DNA of 64,000 nt, taken from NCBI GenBank assembly GCA_963931925.1, contig OZ007569.1, positions 44,052,521 through 44,116,520 of the forward strand, written 5' to 3'. The position numbers were made by a program, and so were the translations under genes. This stretch comes from Onchidella celtica. Its lineage: Eukaryota; Mollusca; Gastropoda; Systellommatophora; Onchidiidae. The notes beneath the pieces are model-generated. The model did not search any database. It saw only the letters and a list, made by a program, of their open reading frames with translations, and was not told the DNA's origin. This document shows, in pieces, positions 49,781-62,190 of the stretch (within the stretch, counting starts at the first letter, position 1; every line of letters starts with the position of its first letter).

Positions 49781-50046
49781 TTAAGTGCCCTGCCGGCAGG
49801 CGTTGGCGATCATGACCCTCGATCTCTCGCAAGCCCTGATGACGTTATTGGTGATGTGCATTCCCAGCCAGGCCTTTAGGTCATCCTGCATCTTTATGCG
49901 TTGTGTCCCCGGCTTCTTCTTCCACTGAATTTCCCTGTAGTTACTAAATGTTCAAGTCCTCGTCTTCTAATTACATGTCCATAGAATGTTCCCTGTCTTT
50001 TTCTGACCTTGTGTAGGAGCGTCCTCTTTTCATCTGCTTGTCTCAG
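49781..50046 (-). pseudogene. RTE-like LINE, C-terminal end of ORF2
   Basis: The minus strand encodes LRQADEKRTLLHKVRKRQ, then FYGHVIRRRGLEHLVTTGKF and a GRRSRG stretch. After a one-base frame change near 49897 it continues with KMQDDLKAWLG, an IRACERSR block, MIANACRQGT and a TAA stop. This order (RKRQ..F.GHV.RR, TGK..GRRSRG, W.g, MIAN..R.GT-stop) is the known C-terminal tail of endonuclease/reverse-transcriptase LINEs of the RTE type. Everything upstream (endonuclease and polymerase) is missing, so this is a 5'-truncated dead copy. It is distinct from the 43-kb LINE, which has a different C-terminus. The clade name is by motif style. Confidence 0.8.
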
Positions 50047-50520
50047 AAACCAGGATAATACGAGTTTTTAGCCTGGCCGTAAATTGCCATGTGTTATTTG
50101 AAAAGGGGAGAGGGAGAAAAATGTGTATTTCATTATTATTATTAGTACTTTTCAAGAAGATAGAAAATGGGACAAATTATTAATAACGATATGTAATTAT
50201 AAGCACGTTCTGTGGGTCATATCTGCAAGTGACGGTGTAGGGAGAGCTAGGGGCAAAAAGTGCTTGTAGTGTGTACGGCACACCCAGTGCCAGGGCTCAT
50301 GTTATCTTGTTGGGAAATCAGGGTCGTTTTTCTTTTTCTTTTTCTTTTCTCTCTCAATACCAGACAAAACATGGACGGTCTTGACCAGGGTTTGCAGTGT
50401 CTGCATGACCATTGGAATAACACCAGTTTACTGAATGACCTTTTGCTCGAGGCTTGCGATAGAGTGATGGAGTGGACTGGTCGGGATTGTCGTTCGTTTC
50501 TATTTGTTTTGCTTGACAGC
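50047..50520. other. No gene recognised
   Basis: AT-rich, then unique-looking sequence. The 151-codon plus frame from 50260 depends on the TC/GA tract that follows. Confidence 0.45.
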
Positions 50521-50522
50521 GG

Positions 50523-50647
50523 GTCTCTCTCTCTCTGTCTCTCTCTCTCGCTCTCTCTGTCTCTCTGTCTCCCTCCCTCCCTCCCTCTCTCTCTCCCCTC
50601 TTCCCACCTTTCCCTCTTTCCCTCTCACCCACACACAAACATACAGA

Positions 50648-50691
<44 letters not shown>

Positions 50692-50700
50692 TTTAGAGAG
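50523..50700. repeat. (TC)n/(TCCC)n then (GA)n pair
   Basis: A roughly 105-bp pyrimidine tract is followed after about 25 bp by a (GA)n run at about 50650-50680. The arms are largely complementary. Confidence 0.95.
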
Positions 50701-51990
50701 ATTTTGCAAGAGTAAACAAACATTGCAGTGATACAGGACGGCAGGCCTACAGACACACAGATAGATAAACACACACACAGCGCAAAACGGAACTGATTTT
50801 CAGAGACACTCGATGTTTAAATCATGGTGAAATGATTGCAGAGGGAGGAGCAGGAAGTGTAGACTAAACATAACAAATATCAAATATATGGATATTTTTT
50901 GTTTTCTTTTAACTTTGATAACTGTATTGGAAAATCAAATTATACACCCCATTAATCAGTTATGAAATTCAGTCAAGCAATCAGAGCTACAAGAAAAATA
51001 GAAGACAATTAATTTAAATTATCCATTAATGGGAGGGAAAGGAAGTTTGTATAGAGCTGAAAATATACAGACATCTGGCATTAAGGGTGTATCTGCTTTC
51101 CTCACAGGCTGAACAGCAATTGTTGTAATGGAACTTAGACTTTCATTTTATTTGAATCAGGGTTCTTATGACCCGTCAACATCATAAACGCTAGAACAGG
51201 AGCAATCATAACAAAACGAAATACATTACTGCCATGCCAGAGGTTTTATAAAGAACAAGCCAGCAGAGCAATGTATGTAAAACTAATGGAAACAATGAAA
51301 GAAAAAAACCACACCAACAAACTGTTCTCAGGATCTGCCACTGCAAAACTCCAAGCACTGACACCAGGGCATGCGATTGAAGATTAGCCTGACACATTGC
51401 GAGTTGAGCTGACATAGCAATGCTCGGGCTACGCCTTTTAATTCCTTCTACTTATCGTTAGCGAGGAAAATGGAGGAAGATATCCACTGGTGAAGCCATA
51501 AGTTTCGAATTAGCTCACAGTATATTTATGGAGCTTGATTATATAAAATGTGATTTAGTTGGAAGCGAGGGCTCTTCTCATGACTATTCTTGTCACTGTA
51601 AATAATAAAGTACATTTCAGGCAACTCCACGCAACTTATGGACTATCATGTCTGGTGTTTTTATTTGTTGTGTTTTTTGGTCTCTTGATCGGCTTCAAAA
51701 AGGCCCAGAAAACTTTTTGTTGATTACTTTTTTATATCATTTTTTTTTCGAAACAAAAAAAAAGGCGGGTGGGGTGAACTGATAACGCTCGTGGTTTGGA
51801 ACTGTTTTCAAACTAAGATGTAGATGTAGTATCTAAATTTTAGTACATGCACTGCATTTTAGTAACAGTTACAAGTGCATGTCGGGCATGATCAAGTCGT
51901 ACCAGATGGGTACTGAAGTGTGTGGTTGTACTGAACATGGTGCCATGTGGTTTTTAAAAAGGCGGACATTATTATTATTTTGACAAACTA
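50701..51990. other. No gene recognised
   Basis: AT-rich sequence. No coding support. Confidence 0.45.
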
Positions 51991-52120
51991 GAATAGCTCA
52001 GCGGAGCCACGAGCATACATAAATAATTGCGCTGTGCTGGACATCTTGATTCGCTTTAGTTCATACATCGTGGTAATTGAATGCTGCACCGAAAAGTGCC
52101 ACCAAAGTGCCGAAGATGGC
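51991..52120 (+). repeat. Family D dispersed repeat, copy 2
   Basis: Matches 7727-7870. GAATAGCTCAGCGG fits a pol III A box better than copy 1. To its right GTGCC.CCAAAGT words recur, suggesting a short local duplication up to about 52160. Confidence 0.55.
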
Positions 52121-52160
52121 ACCAGGAAGTCTCACCAAAGTATCGAAAGAGGACGGGAAA

Positions 52161-53500
52161 AGGACATTTTTGTTTACAAAATGGACAGGAAAAGCTAAGA
52201 ATGTTAGACTAAAACAAAAGTAAGAAAAAAAAATCACGGAAAAGGTAATAAACGAGTATGTTTGCCACAGTTTCGTTCCTGTTTCACAACTAAATGTGAA
52301 TTTGGGTGAAAACCGCACATTTTAAGTGATCTGGTTCCTCTCGGAGTTTTAGCGTAAGTTTTGGGAAGTTGCTCTTATTTATATTTTATAGATATTTGAG
52401 CCCAGAAGTGCAGACATCCTTGATCATTTATTAGAACGGTACATTGAGAGATCAACTTCTTCTGCAAAAATAAATGTTTACAGTTGGTTTGATATTTTGT
52501 TGATGTGATGATGAGATTGGAGACATCAACATAGTCGAAGAAAGGCATCATTATTGCCAAAGTTAGCATTTTTAATTTTTTTATTTCAACGTTTGATTTG
52601 CGTTGTTTCTTTGTTCTCTAGTTTGAAAAAACGTAAATACAGCAGTAAGGATCATTGCAAGTAAACAAATGCAATGCCAGCACAATACACACACGGTAGA
52701 CAACGACAATAAGGCTTCTTTGATAATCCACGTTAACACCAAAAGGCAGCATGCATTAAGCAGTTACGAGAGTTGGCGAGAATCTATCTTTCTTCAGGTG
52801 ATGGGAGCCAGGAAAGCCGAGGGATTTTATTGTCTTAACTATAGACTTGTCCGCTTTCAGACTGAATGATGATGGTAACCCGCCCTGACAACTGATAGCG
52901 ATACACCGAAACACCCCTGCAGAGGAAGATGCCACACCAAGGTAATCTCTTCGGACCATCAGATTCTGTCTGTATGCACTTGGTTGCTGGGTTGGTATGA
53001 AGTAACCTCATTCTCCCTGAAAGTCGAACAAAAAATACAAAAAACGTAAGAACCCACAAGCAGTCATTATATGAAGACAACAGCCACACAGTTAACATAA
53101 TGAAAGTAAATAAAAAGGCGGATATTCATATTTTTTGCTACTTAATTGCGGATGCTGAAAAAGGATTGAAAGAGGGAAAAAAATCCATGACGCCAATATT
53201 CAGGATTTGGGCGGAGCGCAACATATGGCAAGTGACAAATAGTTCAACACATAAGATAAGCAGGCAATTTAGGCGACAAGGAAAGCAGGCCAAATGGCAC
53301 CGGTGCTAACAAACACAGGATCGTCTAAGGTAACCAGGCAGTCATAGAGTGTAAACACTGGCCAGGATATACGGGGGAGGAGGGAGAGGGTGAGTACACA
53401 AAAAATACAAACAGTCGCTGTTAAGTTGGTGCCAGATAAAATCTTTGAAAGGACGGAAACGCACGGGGGCGGAGAGAGAAGGGAATGGGGTAAAACGGGG
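52161..53500. other. No gene recognised
   Basis: AT-rich sequence with small unsupported frames. Confidence 0.45.
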
Positions 53501-53501
53501 G

Positions 53502-53533
<32 letters not shown>

Positions 53534-53675
53534 TGCACTGGACAGATTGACGGATTAGACATGAACAGAAATGGCAGCCAAGGAAATAGTAAGACGCTGG
53601 ATTTCTTTTTCCTCTTCTCCTCTCTCTCTCTGTTTCTCTCTTTCTCTATATCTCTCTCTCTCTCTCTCTCACCCT
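53500..53675. repeat. (GA)n/poly-G then (TC)n pair
   Basis: (GA)n with poly-G at 53501-53532 and (TC)n at about 53618-53670, complementary and about 90 bp apart. Confidence 0.94.
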
Positions 53676-53827
53676 AAGAATGAAAGATATAGTTCTTATG
53701 CAAGGCAGGCGGGTAGGCACATAAACACAGACAGTCTGATCAGATATTATGTGGGAACAGTTTTTTTTTAATTTTTATTATTGTAACGATTTTACCACAT
53801 CTTGGAAATATAACATACTGTTGTTCT

Positions 53828-53846
53828 CCCCCCCCCCCCCCCCCCA
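53828..53846. repeat. Poly-C tract
   Basis: About 18 consecutive C. Confidence 0.95.
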
Positions 53847-53917
53847 AAGTACACCAGGGGCAAAACCTTCGATGAGTAGGTGGGTGAGTGAGTTGATTGC
53901 CGGACAAAGACTGCAAA

Positions 53918-53948
53918 ACAACAACAACAACAGCAACAACAACAACAG
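53918..53948. repeat. (CAA)n microsatellite with one CAG
   Basis: About ten CAA units. It encodes poly-Asn or poly-Leu in chance frames. Confidence 0.95.
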
Positions 53949-54229
53949 AGATGGCATCTGTTTAAACCTCTGTGTTCTCTCTGTATATAGGAACCACACA
54001 CGGGTGAACTTTACAGAAACATTGCCTTAAAGCGGCCAGGGAAAGCTAGAATTGCTAGATATGCAAAGAAGAAAGAGTCGCCCTAAGCCAAACCAATTTA
54101 GAACTGGGACCCACTAAATGGTCTAAGCATTCTGATAGGTGGTCCACGGAGAAGGTGTGTCTACGACACCAGATGGGGAATTTTGAAAGTGTGTAAGAAA
54201 GGTGTGACCAATAGGTGAGACAGAGATGC

Positions 54230-54235
<6 letters not shown>

Positions 54236-54277
<42 letters not shown>

Positions 54278-54302
54278 AGAGGGAGAGAGAGAGAGAGAGA
54301 GA
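54236..54302. repeat. (GA)n microsatellite with a poly-G interruption
   Basis: (GA)n at 54238-54268, about nine G, then (GA)n again to 54302. Confidence 0.97.
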
Positions 54303-54704
54303 ATAAATAAAATGTATATTAGTAAACAACCGAAATATGCAGCACTTTGGCACCTTATATTTGCTGTGACACTGATGTGAGTGAATTCACATTATGCCCA
54401 AAGTTCAGGCCATTTCTTACGAATTCTAAAGCATCATAATGATTTGTTTATGAATATTTAAAATCCAGCCGAAACTTGGTCACTTTAGAATGATTATGAT
54501 GATTTTATTTTTAGGACACTATACGTGTGTATTTGAAATAATGCTATAGTCCTTAATCCTGAAGATATGTTAGTACCTCTGTGAATGTGTGGCAGTTAAT
54601 GTGTATCATGAATAACTACGAATGCAGAGTCTCCTGGTAGACACAAAGACAATGAAAAGAAGTTAGTTTTCTCTTTACTCTTTTGCTTTATTCTCTGGTT
54701 TACA
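54303..54704. other. No gene recognised
   Basis: AT-rich unique-looking sequence. Confidence 0.45.
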
Positions 54705-54755
54705 CCACCCCCCCCCCGCCCGTTTTTGTTGTTGTTGTTGTTGTTGTTGTTGTTG
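54705..54755. repeat. Poly-C plus (TTG)n
   Basis: A C run followed by about ten GTT units. The poly-Gln stretch in the 141-codon minus frame at 54675-55100 comes from this repeat, and the rest of that frame carries no recognisable domain. Confidence 0.95.
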
Positions 54756-56864
54756 ACAAACTCTGACTACGAGAGTCCAGAAAGAAAGGGAAGGAAGTTC
54801 GAAAAGACAGGGGTGAGAGTACAGAGAATGGGTACATGTACAAACGTCATGAAAACCTTTCACAAATCCCTCAGATAAAATGGTTAAAATGATTGACCTT
54901 TGGTGATAAAGCGCAGCTACATTTTTGGCTACTTCACGTCTTGTCCACTCGAAGTTTTGCTGTGTTGCATCCCACAACTCAAGAATGGTGCTATTTATCG
55001 CAGTATTGGGTTGCAACAGCGATGTAATGTCTAAATTAAATGAATTGGAATGGACTTCAAAATCATTCGTTGTGTTATTACGTCTCGAATTTCGTTGCAA
55101 ACTTTCGAATTTCCGGGAAGTTTGTGTTTGTTAATTATAGCACAAAAACATGGTATTTCGGTTTCTGGTTGTTATAGGTAAATATAAAAACGTTTTTTTT
55201 TCTCGTAAAGCCAGGTTAACGTTCTATTTTTTTCTCTTGAGCGGCAGTGGAAATTCTTAAAAGCTTTCGTTTTTTCCCCTACAGGCCAGGACTGCTAAGG
55301 TGCGATCATAATAGGCCAAGAGTAAATGCCACAGTTCTCAGGACTCAGGCCTCTAAAGAGCAACTTGGGATGTCAGAGGGAAAGGGAGGCGTTTCGTTTG
55401 TTTTGTCCTATGGGGATGGGGATATTACACGTATGGCCTGTAGGTGGGGCGAAAACATGCTAAGTCATTGTAGTGTTTAGGTATTAATATGTGAGCAGGT
55501 CATTGTTATTCATAACAGATCCGCTGTTGTGGCTTTTGAAGGTAATGGGACGCTGATCAGCATTATATATTGGCTGGTTATCATTATTCTTTTGTATGTT
55601 GTCAATGAGAGACAGAGTCACAAAGAATGAGAGTTCATTCTCATACTGTTCTTCTTTATTTGCTAGCCAGGTGTGCGTATTAAAAGGTGCGGTGCCAACA
55701 ATTTAGAAGACTTTTTAATAAAATGGAAAATACACTTACAGTTAATTGTTGTTGTGAGTGTGTGTTTTTTTTCAGTCTCCTTCCCGTTTCTAGTCTAAAA
55801 GGACGGTACACATGCACTCTGGTTTGTAAAATGCAGAATGTGGACAACTAATTGTTTATTTACGATTACTTGTATGACCACTTGAAGTGGGCTTTGCCCG
55901 GTATAAACCTGCTTCCACTCTCTTACCCTTCTCTTTGTTTCTCTCTCTCTCTGTCCTAAAATACAGTCCCCTACGGGCATTTAGTGCACTACGCACACTT
56001 TCCCTATTAAGAACAAGCGCAGTCAAATAAAAATCATGAACGCCAAAAGAGGACACCAAGCGAGGCCGAAATGAATCGAAAAAATTAGCAAAAAGACGCT
56101 TTAATTTGGTAATTATCTGTGGTCGTCTAATGATCATAGTATCAGTTACAATCAGTCAGAAGAAAAAAATCAAACTTATATTGTTTACGGTTTAGTCAGT
56201 GACTAGCGCCAAGAATCGGCAAATCATGAAATACTATTGATGAGAGACCTGAGTTGCCCCCACACTAAAACAGTCTATATGATACACAATACACACCAGA
56301 TTTGAATCTGCCGTCCAAAATGTCACAAGCACTTATGGGTGGAGTGTGGACATTGGTATTCTGAATGCATGATTGGCAAGGATGCAAACGTTGATGAAAC
56401 GCCAGTGATTGTGTGAACGTGTAAACAGAGGAATGTGATTATAGCACCAGGGCTACTGTTGTGATGATGTTTCTCTTTTTGGGGGTATAAGCTTACTTTC
56501 GGATAAGTCCCGTTGGAAATCTAAGCCTTCATGTAGAAAAGCCAGGGTGGCTGGTCAAGTATTTTTCAAGAAGCTTGGAGGGTTACTTAATCACGACTTT
56601 TAGGACAGTCTATAGTATAATAAATAATTTATACTCGGGGTGCATGTCGTTTCGTACATGATTTAAAGATTGGATCACTCGCCCTCGCATCAGGTTCACT
56701 GCATGGGCTATAGCTTTGACTTTGTTAGACTCGTGGGAAGCTATAGGCACGAATTCGAGGACTGTCGAAAGGTAACTTATTTATTCCTTGATAATAATAA
56801 AAACACGTGGGCAAATCTAAACGTGTCCTTGTCCAGCGATTTCTGGACTGTTGTTCATCTGTTA
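54756..56864. other. No gene recognised
   Basis: AT-rich sequence. Several 60-140 codon frames without motifs or consistent splice sites. Confidence 0.42.
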
Positions 56865-57085
56865 GTCTGGTGGCGCACTGAGTCAAATCTGTTCTTTTGC
56901 GACTGTTTTGACTTAGTGTGCGAGTTTTTTTTTCTTTTGTTGTTGTTTTCCCCGCGATGTGTCTCAAGACAATTTTAACGCACCCGGGCTAGGTAGGCTC
57001 ACTTTCTCGCCCGTGCTCCAAGTATGCTTAATTTTGGGTTTGAGGGCTTGTGGGCACAAGACCGGCCACTTTGCGCCTTTCACTT
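56865..57085 (+). repeat. Family C dispersed repeat, copy 3
   Basis: Its left end carries TGGCGCACTGAGTCAAATC and its right end GGCCACTTTGCGCC. It thereby joins the block seen in the 48.6-kb copy to the block seen in the 49.1-kb copy. A T/TTG-rich insertion lies in the middle (about 56926-56948). Confidence 0.5.
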
Positions 57086-57237
57086 CTTTTCTATTACCTT
57101 ACTTTGGGTTAGCTTTCAGCCATCATAATTATTGCTATAAATAAGATCAAATACAATGAAGTTAAAAATATAACGGGAACTGTAAAGTGTATCTATATGA
57201 ACGTAAATATGATTTTAAAAAAGCTGTTAAATGTGTT
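57086..57237. other. Spacer between family C and family F copies
   Basis: AT-rich sequence with no recognised feature. Confidence 0.4.
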
Positions 57238-57340
57238 AAATCAAATTTAGGAATCCTTCAGAAACGACAAAATACGCTGCGGGTGCACACCAGAAAACAA
57301 TTCTTTCATGGATCAGTAAGCATAACGCCTTCTTTTGTTA
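57238..57340 (+). repeat. Family F dispersed repeat, copy 2
   Basis: Second copy of the 41897-42005 repeat. The plus frame at 57187-57534 stays open through it (a KRQNTLRVHTRKQFFHG stretch), but the frame beyond the repeat is Pro/Ser/His-rich with no domain. Confidence 0.62.
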
Positions 57341-58572
57341 AACTGTGGCTGAGGTACTGTCAACTCCATAGTTCACTTCTAATACTTAAACGGATACAAC
57401 ACAGACCTGACACAAGGTTCCACCAGCCTTACTGCAGCACTCCACCTATTCTTCTATCACCTTTACATTCCTCTCACCTTCGTGCATACTTCACATTTCA
57501 CCTTTTCAGCAAGGTAACAATTACACAACCCTAGCTAGTTCCCCTTGATACTTTCTTAATAACACTGCTATTTATTTTATATGATGGCAAGAGTTTATAC
57601 ACGTGTGCGGGATGTTTACACTTGACACGGGAAGGACGCGTTTCTAACCAAGGACTCAGCAGCACCAGTGTTTGAAAGTGTCAGAATGTATCCGAAACAT
57701 CCGCCTAAACATTGCCATAACTTTGTGCCAGCTGAAAAACTGCAAGTTAGAAATGGGCCGGGAATTACAGGGCACAGGATCAAAGTGAGGAAAAACAAAG
57801 GGGATAAAAAGAAAAGGGCATTGTGTGACATAGGTAACAAAATAAACTTATCTTTATGACAAACTGAGAAAACACAGGTAGAGTAGAAAGAAAGAAATAT
57901 CTCTTGCCATTGCCCTGAGCAATCGTGATTTAATGGTATTTAGGCCTTTCAGCTAATCAGTACAATCTATACCTGTAACCAATGACGCTGAGTTTGTTTC
58001 TGCTTTACATCGCATCAACTCAATATCGACCATATTGCGCGTTGTACGAGTGTTTGACAAGTAGTCTCATCGTTGGAATGAATGGAAGTTAGAATGAAAA
58101 TGATCTTCAAGGAATAAGGCAATGCCAGTTTTAAACGTTTGAAATGTATCAGTGGAGATGAAACAAAGGTTCTGCTGGTGTCTGTAAAGAGGTAGGACTG
58201 GATAAAATTGCCAAATCAATATTCAGATCTGTTAGAAAGATCGTTTACCAGTAAATTATTTGTGTCACCCCAGGTATAAACAGGGTAAAGAGTCCTCCAT
58301 ATATCCACATGGGTTTAAAAAAAACAAAAGGTTACATTGAGCTTGACTCGGTTAGCGAGTGGAATTGGGAAAAGACCCATCGTCAAGACAACCCGTAAAG
58401 CATATAGATAAGGACCAGGGCAGCTCACAATGTGATAGAAACACGGACAGGGGAGACATTGGAAATATTCTCAGACACTTCTGTCCACACTCTTTAAGCC
58501 CGGTGGGGTGGGTGTCTGTTAGGACGTGGAATTTTACTCAGTTTTTGTTTGCTGTGAGGTTTTGATTCTGAT
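57341..58572. other. No gene recognised
   Basis: Unique-looking sequence. A weak similarity between the complement of 57700-57760 and that of 52250-52310 (GG.AC.AA..T.TGGCAA) may mark another old dispersed family. Confidence 0.4.
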
Positions 58573-58674
58573 GAACTCCTTATCATAATACTAAACCCGT
58601 AAAATGTTTAATGTCGAATTTCTCAGTTGTGAAAGAAGTGGAGCTGGAACAAACACGAACTAAGAACGCAAAGG
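58573..58674 (+). repeat. Family B dispersed repeat, short copy 3
   Basis: Aligns with the right 100 bp of 26251-26483: CATAATACTAAA, GTTTAATGTCGAATTTCT and GGAACAAACA. The left 130 bp of the family are absent, so this copy is truncated. Confidence 0.66.
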
Positions 58675-61600
58675 ATTAAACTGTTATGTCCAGTTTCTCC
58701 CTATTTCGCTCTCTCTCTCTCTTTGTGTCTTTTTTTTTTTTTTTTTAGTTTTGGTTTCGTTTCATTGATTCTTTCTGTCGGCCTTAGATTTCGCCTTTTC
58801 TGCTCTTAGAAAAAAGTACCTTCAATAATCCTTTTCTCCTTCTCTCTCTTATTTTTTGCCTCTTATGTTTGTTGTATTTACAAGAACAACATCCGGTTTG
58901 AAAACGTCTCCAAGGGATATTAAGTTTTCTAGTTGAAGGATAAATTTAAAAACAAACGGGGTACTTTTCTAGTTGAATGGTTATATTTGAAAACACATGG
59001 GGCAGCTCAAGTTTCTGTGATCTGCCGTCACTAAGTGGCAATAGCAGAATTCAATGAACATTTCCATACACAATGACGCAGCGGAGGATGAAAGTCTGCG
59101 TCTTTTTTTTTTTCGTTGGGGCCAAGAAGAACATCTGTCATTAAAGGAGCTATCGCTTCTGAAACTTAAAACATACGGCAGCGGAGGCGTCAGTGTTGGC
59201 CTTATATTTTTGTTTGTTTCAGCGGAGTGTGTTAAATCGAGCATAATCAAATTTTCAACAGAAACGGGATGTTTTCGTTACATTTTTTTGGGGTATTTCC
59301 GCTGTAAGGTATGGTTTTCAGATAGAAGAAATAATGGTAAGTGCTATTAGCATCCACAATAATTTAGGCAAAGTGGGAAATTACTGATCATACAGACTTC
59401 CACGCCATACTTGTTACGTAATTATTATTATTACTGTACTCTTTACTTTTTTGTCAGTCTGTCTCTGTAAAATCTGTCTGCTTATGCCTGTCTGTCTGTG
59501 TCTCACACACCCTCTTACACGTACCCACAACATACATTCATTAACTTTAATTCATAGGATGCAGCAACACGAGAATACCCTACTCATACTTCCCACTTTC
59601 CACGCCAACCAAGCAAACACAGAACATACCAGAAGAAGCAAGATATTAATGAACTACACTAACAGTTCAAGTTAGTGTTCTATTTAAACGCTCACATCAT
59701 TAACCATGATCTGGTTTAGACATTTGGAACGTACAACTGTTAAGAACAAAATATCAAAGGGTCTGACTGTTTGAAAACCGTGACCAGTGTTACACTAGGC
59801 TAAACATTTTCCTCTTGAATACGCAGATTTTAAAGATTGTGCCTTGGAGCATAATTTACAGTTATAGCATAGCTCTGTTACTTTTTGACACAAGAACCAT
59901 TAATTACGGTTATATTATGTTCCTCAATATTTAATTTATCATCATTGAATAATATTAATTTGACAGAGAGGATGATTAATTTCATACTTAAAGCTGTCCG
60001 TATGGCACTTTGAACAGGGCCGGCCCGTTTAGTGAGTTGATTGCATAATTGATAGATTTGTTAACTATTTTAAGAAATTGTCGAAAAATACAATTACTCT
60101 GCTTTAATCTGTTGCCTCTTCAACTCATGGGAGTCAGAGACTCGATAACTGGTAAAGCTTCCCATGTTCCATTGGTATTCGATAAAATATAGTACGATCA
60201 ATTAAGAAAAACAAAAAGGGACGGGGTGAGATCGTACTGCACCACCGATCGGTACGATTACATGCAAAACCTAAATAAACCCGCCGTCCATATCCTGGAT
60301 TTTGATTTCTGTATACATGGCAGGTTTGTTTCTTTAAAATTCTTATGCAGCAGAGTATTTTGTTGCTACCCCGACAAACAAAATATTGTATCTTCATGCA
60401 GCTTACACAGATAGAAATTCTGAGTGCCGTTTCTAGTTGCACATGGATCGGCTTTTCTTAAGCTAATCAACTCGACTTTGTCGCTGGTTCAGGAAAACAT
60501 TGGGGTCACTATGTTCCTAAGGCTGAAACCCCCTGATCAGAGTAGCGTGATCAAGTGGAATGATGGGATTTCTGCTGTAAAAAGATGCGGTCTAGACATG
60601 ATAGTTATTGTCTGTTTTTATCTGCTTGTCTGTCTGTCTGCCTGCATGTCTCTGCACTCCCCTTCCCCTTATTTTATAGCTGTCTACCAATATGGTCTTA
60701 CCAACATCAGATCTTCGCACATTCTGTAAAGAATTTTTTTTTTTTTTTTACTGTAAAGAATACTTCAGTCACAAACTGAGTGAATCGTTTAAAAAGAAAT
60801 TCTTAATAGTTACTGTTAGAAAAATGGACCTTGGCTTCCAATTCTGTTCAAAGTCTTCATGGGACTTGAGTGGTTCTTGATTTTGTAAAATATCTTTATT
60901 CGTGAATTGCCCCTAAAGATACCCGCACGTCTTCCATGTGCCTGCTGCCCGCTAATGAGACTCCGTCCACGAGATCTGCAACAAATTATATATATTAAGG
61001 CTGGACATACACCTAGATCACCCGACAATCATCTGGTAACCTACTGGATTGGGCATCTACACGCTGCATCAACTTCTGAAAGAGGAAGACAGTTCGCGTT
61101 TATCATCTTTCTCTGTCCATTGTGCCTAGTAAAAAGGTCTAAGCACGAGAAAGAGGTTCAGTTTTGTCAGCAAAGCGACACAAGGCGCACAGGCCCATAC
61201 GCAATCCTTCCACTGTCTTACCCATGCGTGTGTCACTCTGAGAAGGAGATATTTTTTTTTAACACTGGTGGTTTCGGTGGCTCCAACCTCTGTGTTTTTT
61301 CCTCTGTTGAATCACGTAAGAAAGTCACCGTTACAGAATTATCGCAGAGAAAGTAAACTTGAAGACCACAATCCACACCCATAATGAAGAGATCTTTGTA
61401 ATATAAATGTGTGTTGTAATTAAGATGTCTTGACGAAACAGCATATTGGCTCGTTGGTTAAATTTCATGTGTACACTTTTTATATATAGCAGCAAAAGAG
61501 ACGGTCAGTGTGTGCTCTGAATATCCGATGACTTAGGTCAGAAAATTACAATAGGTTAATATTTTCAAGTTATTCTTTCTTATCCAGGATCTTTCAATTC

Positions 61601-61735
61601 ATTGAACTTTATATAGTATGTCTTTATGAACGTCCTTGAAACGGCTTGATATAATATTGGCACAGTTCCCATAATACATTGGCCGTGAAAAAGTGTCAGC
61701 GGCACACAGTCAGGATATCCTAAAATTGTGCAATA
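58675..61735. other. No gene recognised
   Basis: AT-rich sequence with (TC)n (about 58708-58722), poly-T (58729-58746) and poly-T (about 60727-60749) runs. The 149-codon plus frame at 60907-61356 has no recognisable domain. Confidence 0.42.
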
Positions 61736-62190
61736 GAATCGTGTGTGGCATCTCTTTCTCCAGCACTGCACAACATTTCTCACACTCTGGCAACCGAAAT
61801 TCTGTTCAGCGACACAAAGACTGGATTTTTTGTTTTGTACTGTGCAATATCGTGGAAGAAAATACCATTTCTCAGAATATCATACTGCAACAACTCAGAC
61901 TGCTGCAACTCAGTTGTACTCAGCTGCACAAAGTCTGGATTAGTTTGCATATTATTATGCTGTGTGAATACTAGGAATCGCATGGTTTCAGAAGGCGCAA
62001 CACAACTTTTCTCAGATTTAGACAACTCAGTGTTGAGCTGCAGAAAATCTGGATGGTTTTGTATATTGTGTGACAACTCTGAAAATTTTGTGTGATTACT
62101 AGGAATGGCATGGTTGCAGGTGGCGCAATACAACTTTTCTCAGATTCAAGCAACTCAGCCTGGATGATTATGCATATTGTGTGACGACAG
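61736..62190 (+). repeat. Degenerate tandem repeat, about 128-bp unit, about 4 copies
   Basis: CTAGGAATCGCATGGTTTC (61971) and CTAGGAATGGCATGGTTGC (62099) start the two best units. Each continues with GGCGCAA.ACAACTTTTCTCAG, CAACTCAG, CTGGAT and ATATTGTGTGA. Two older units upstream carry the same words with more changes. The overlapping plus and minus frames of about 116 codons mirror this repeat and contain a recurring LSC.KSG.(V/F)CIL pattern. Confidence 0.85.

Noticed and set aside
54675-55100. A poly-glutamine protein
   Set aside because: The glutamines come from the (TTG)n microsatellite, and the remaining frame has no recognised domain.
60907-61356. A 149-codon plus-strand frame
   Set aside because: Composition and length are within chance for this window, with no domain and no splice structure.
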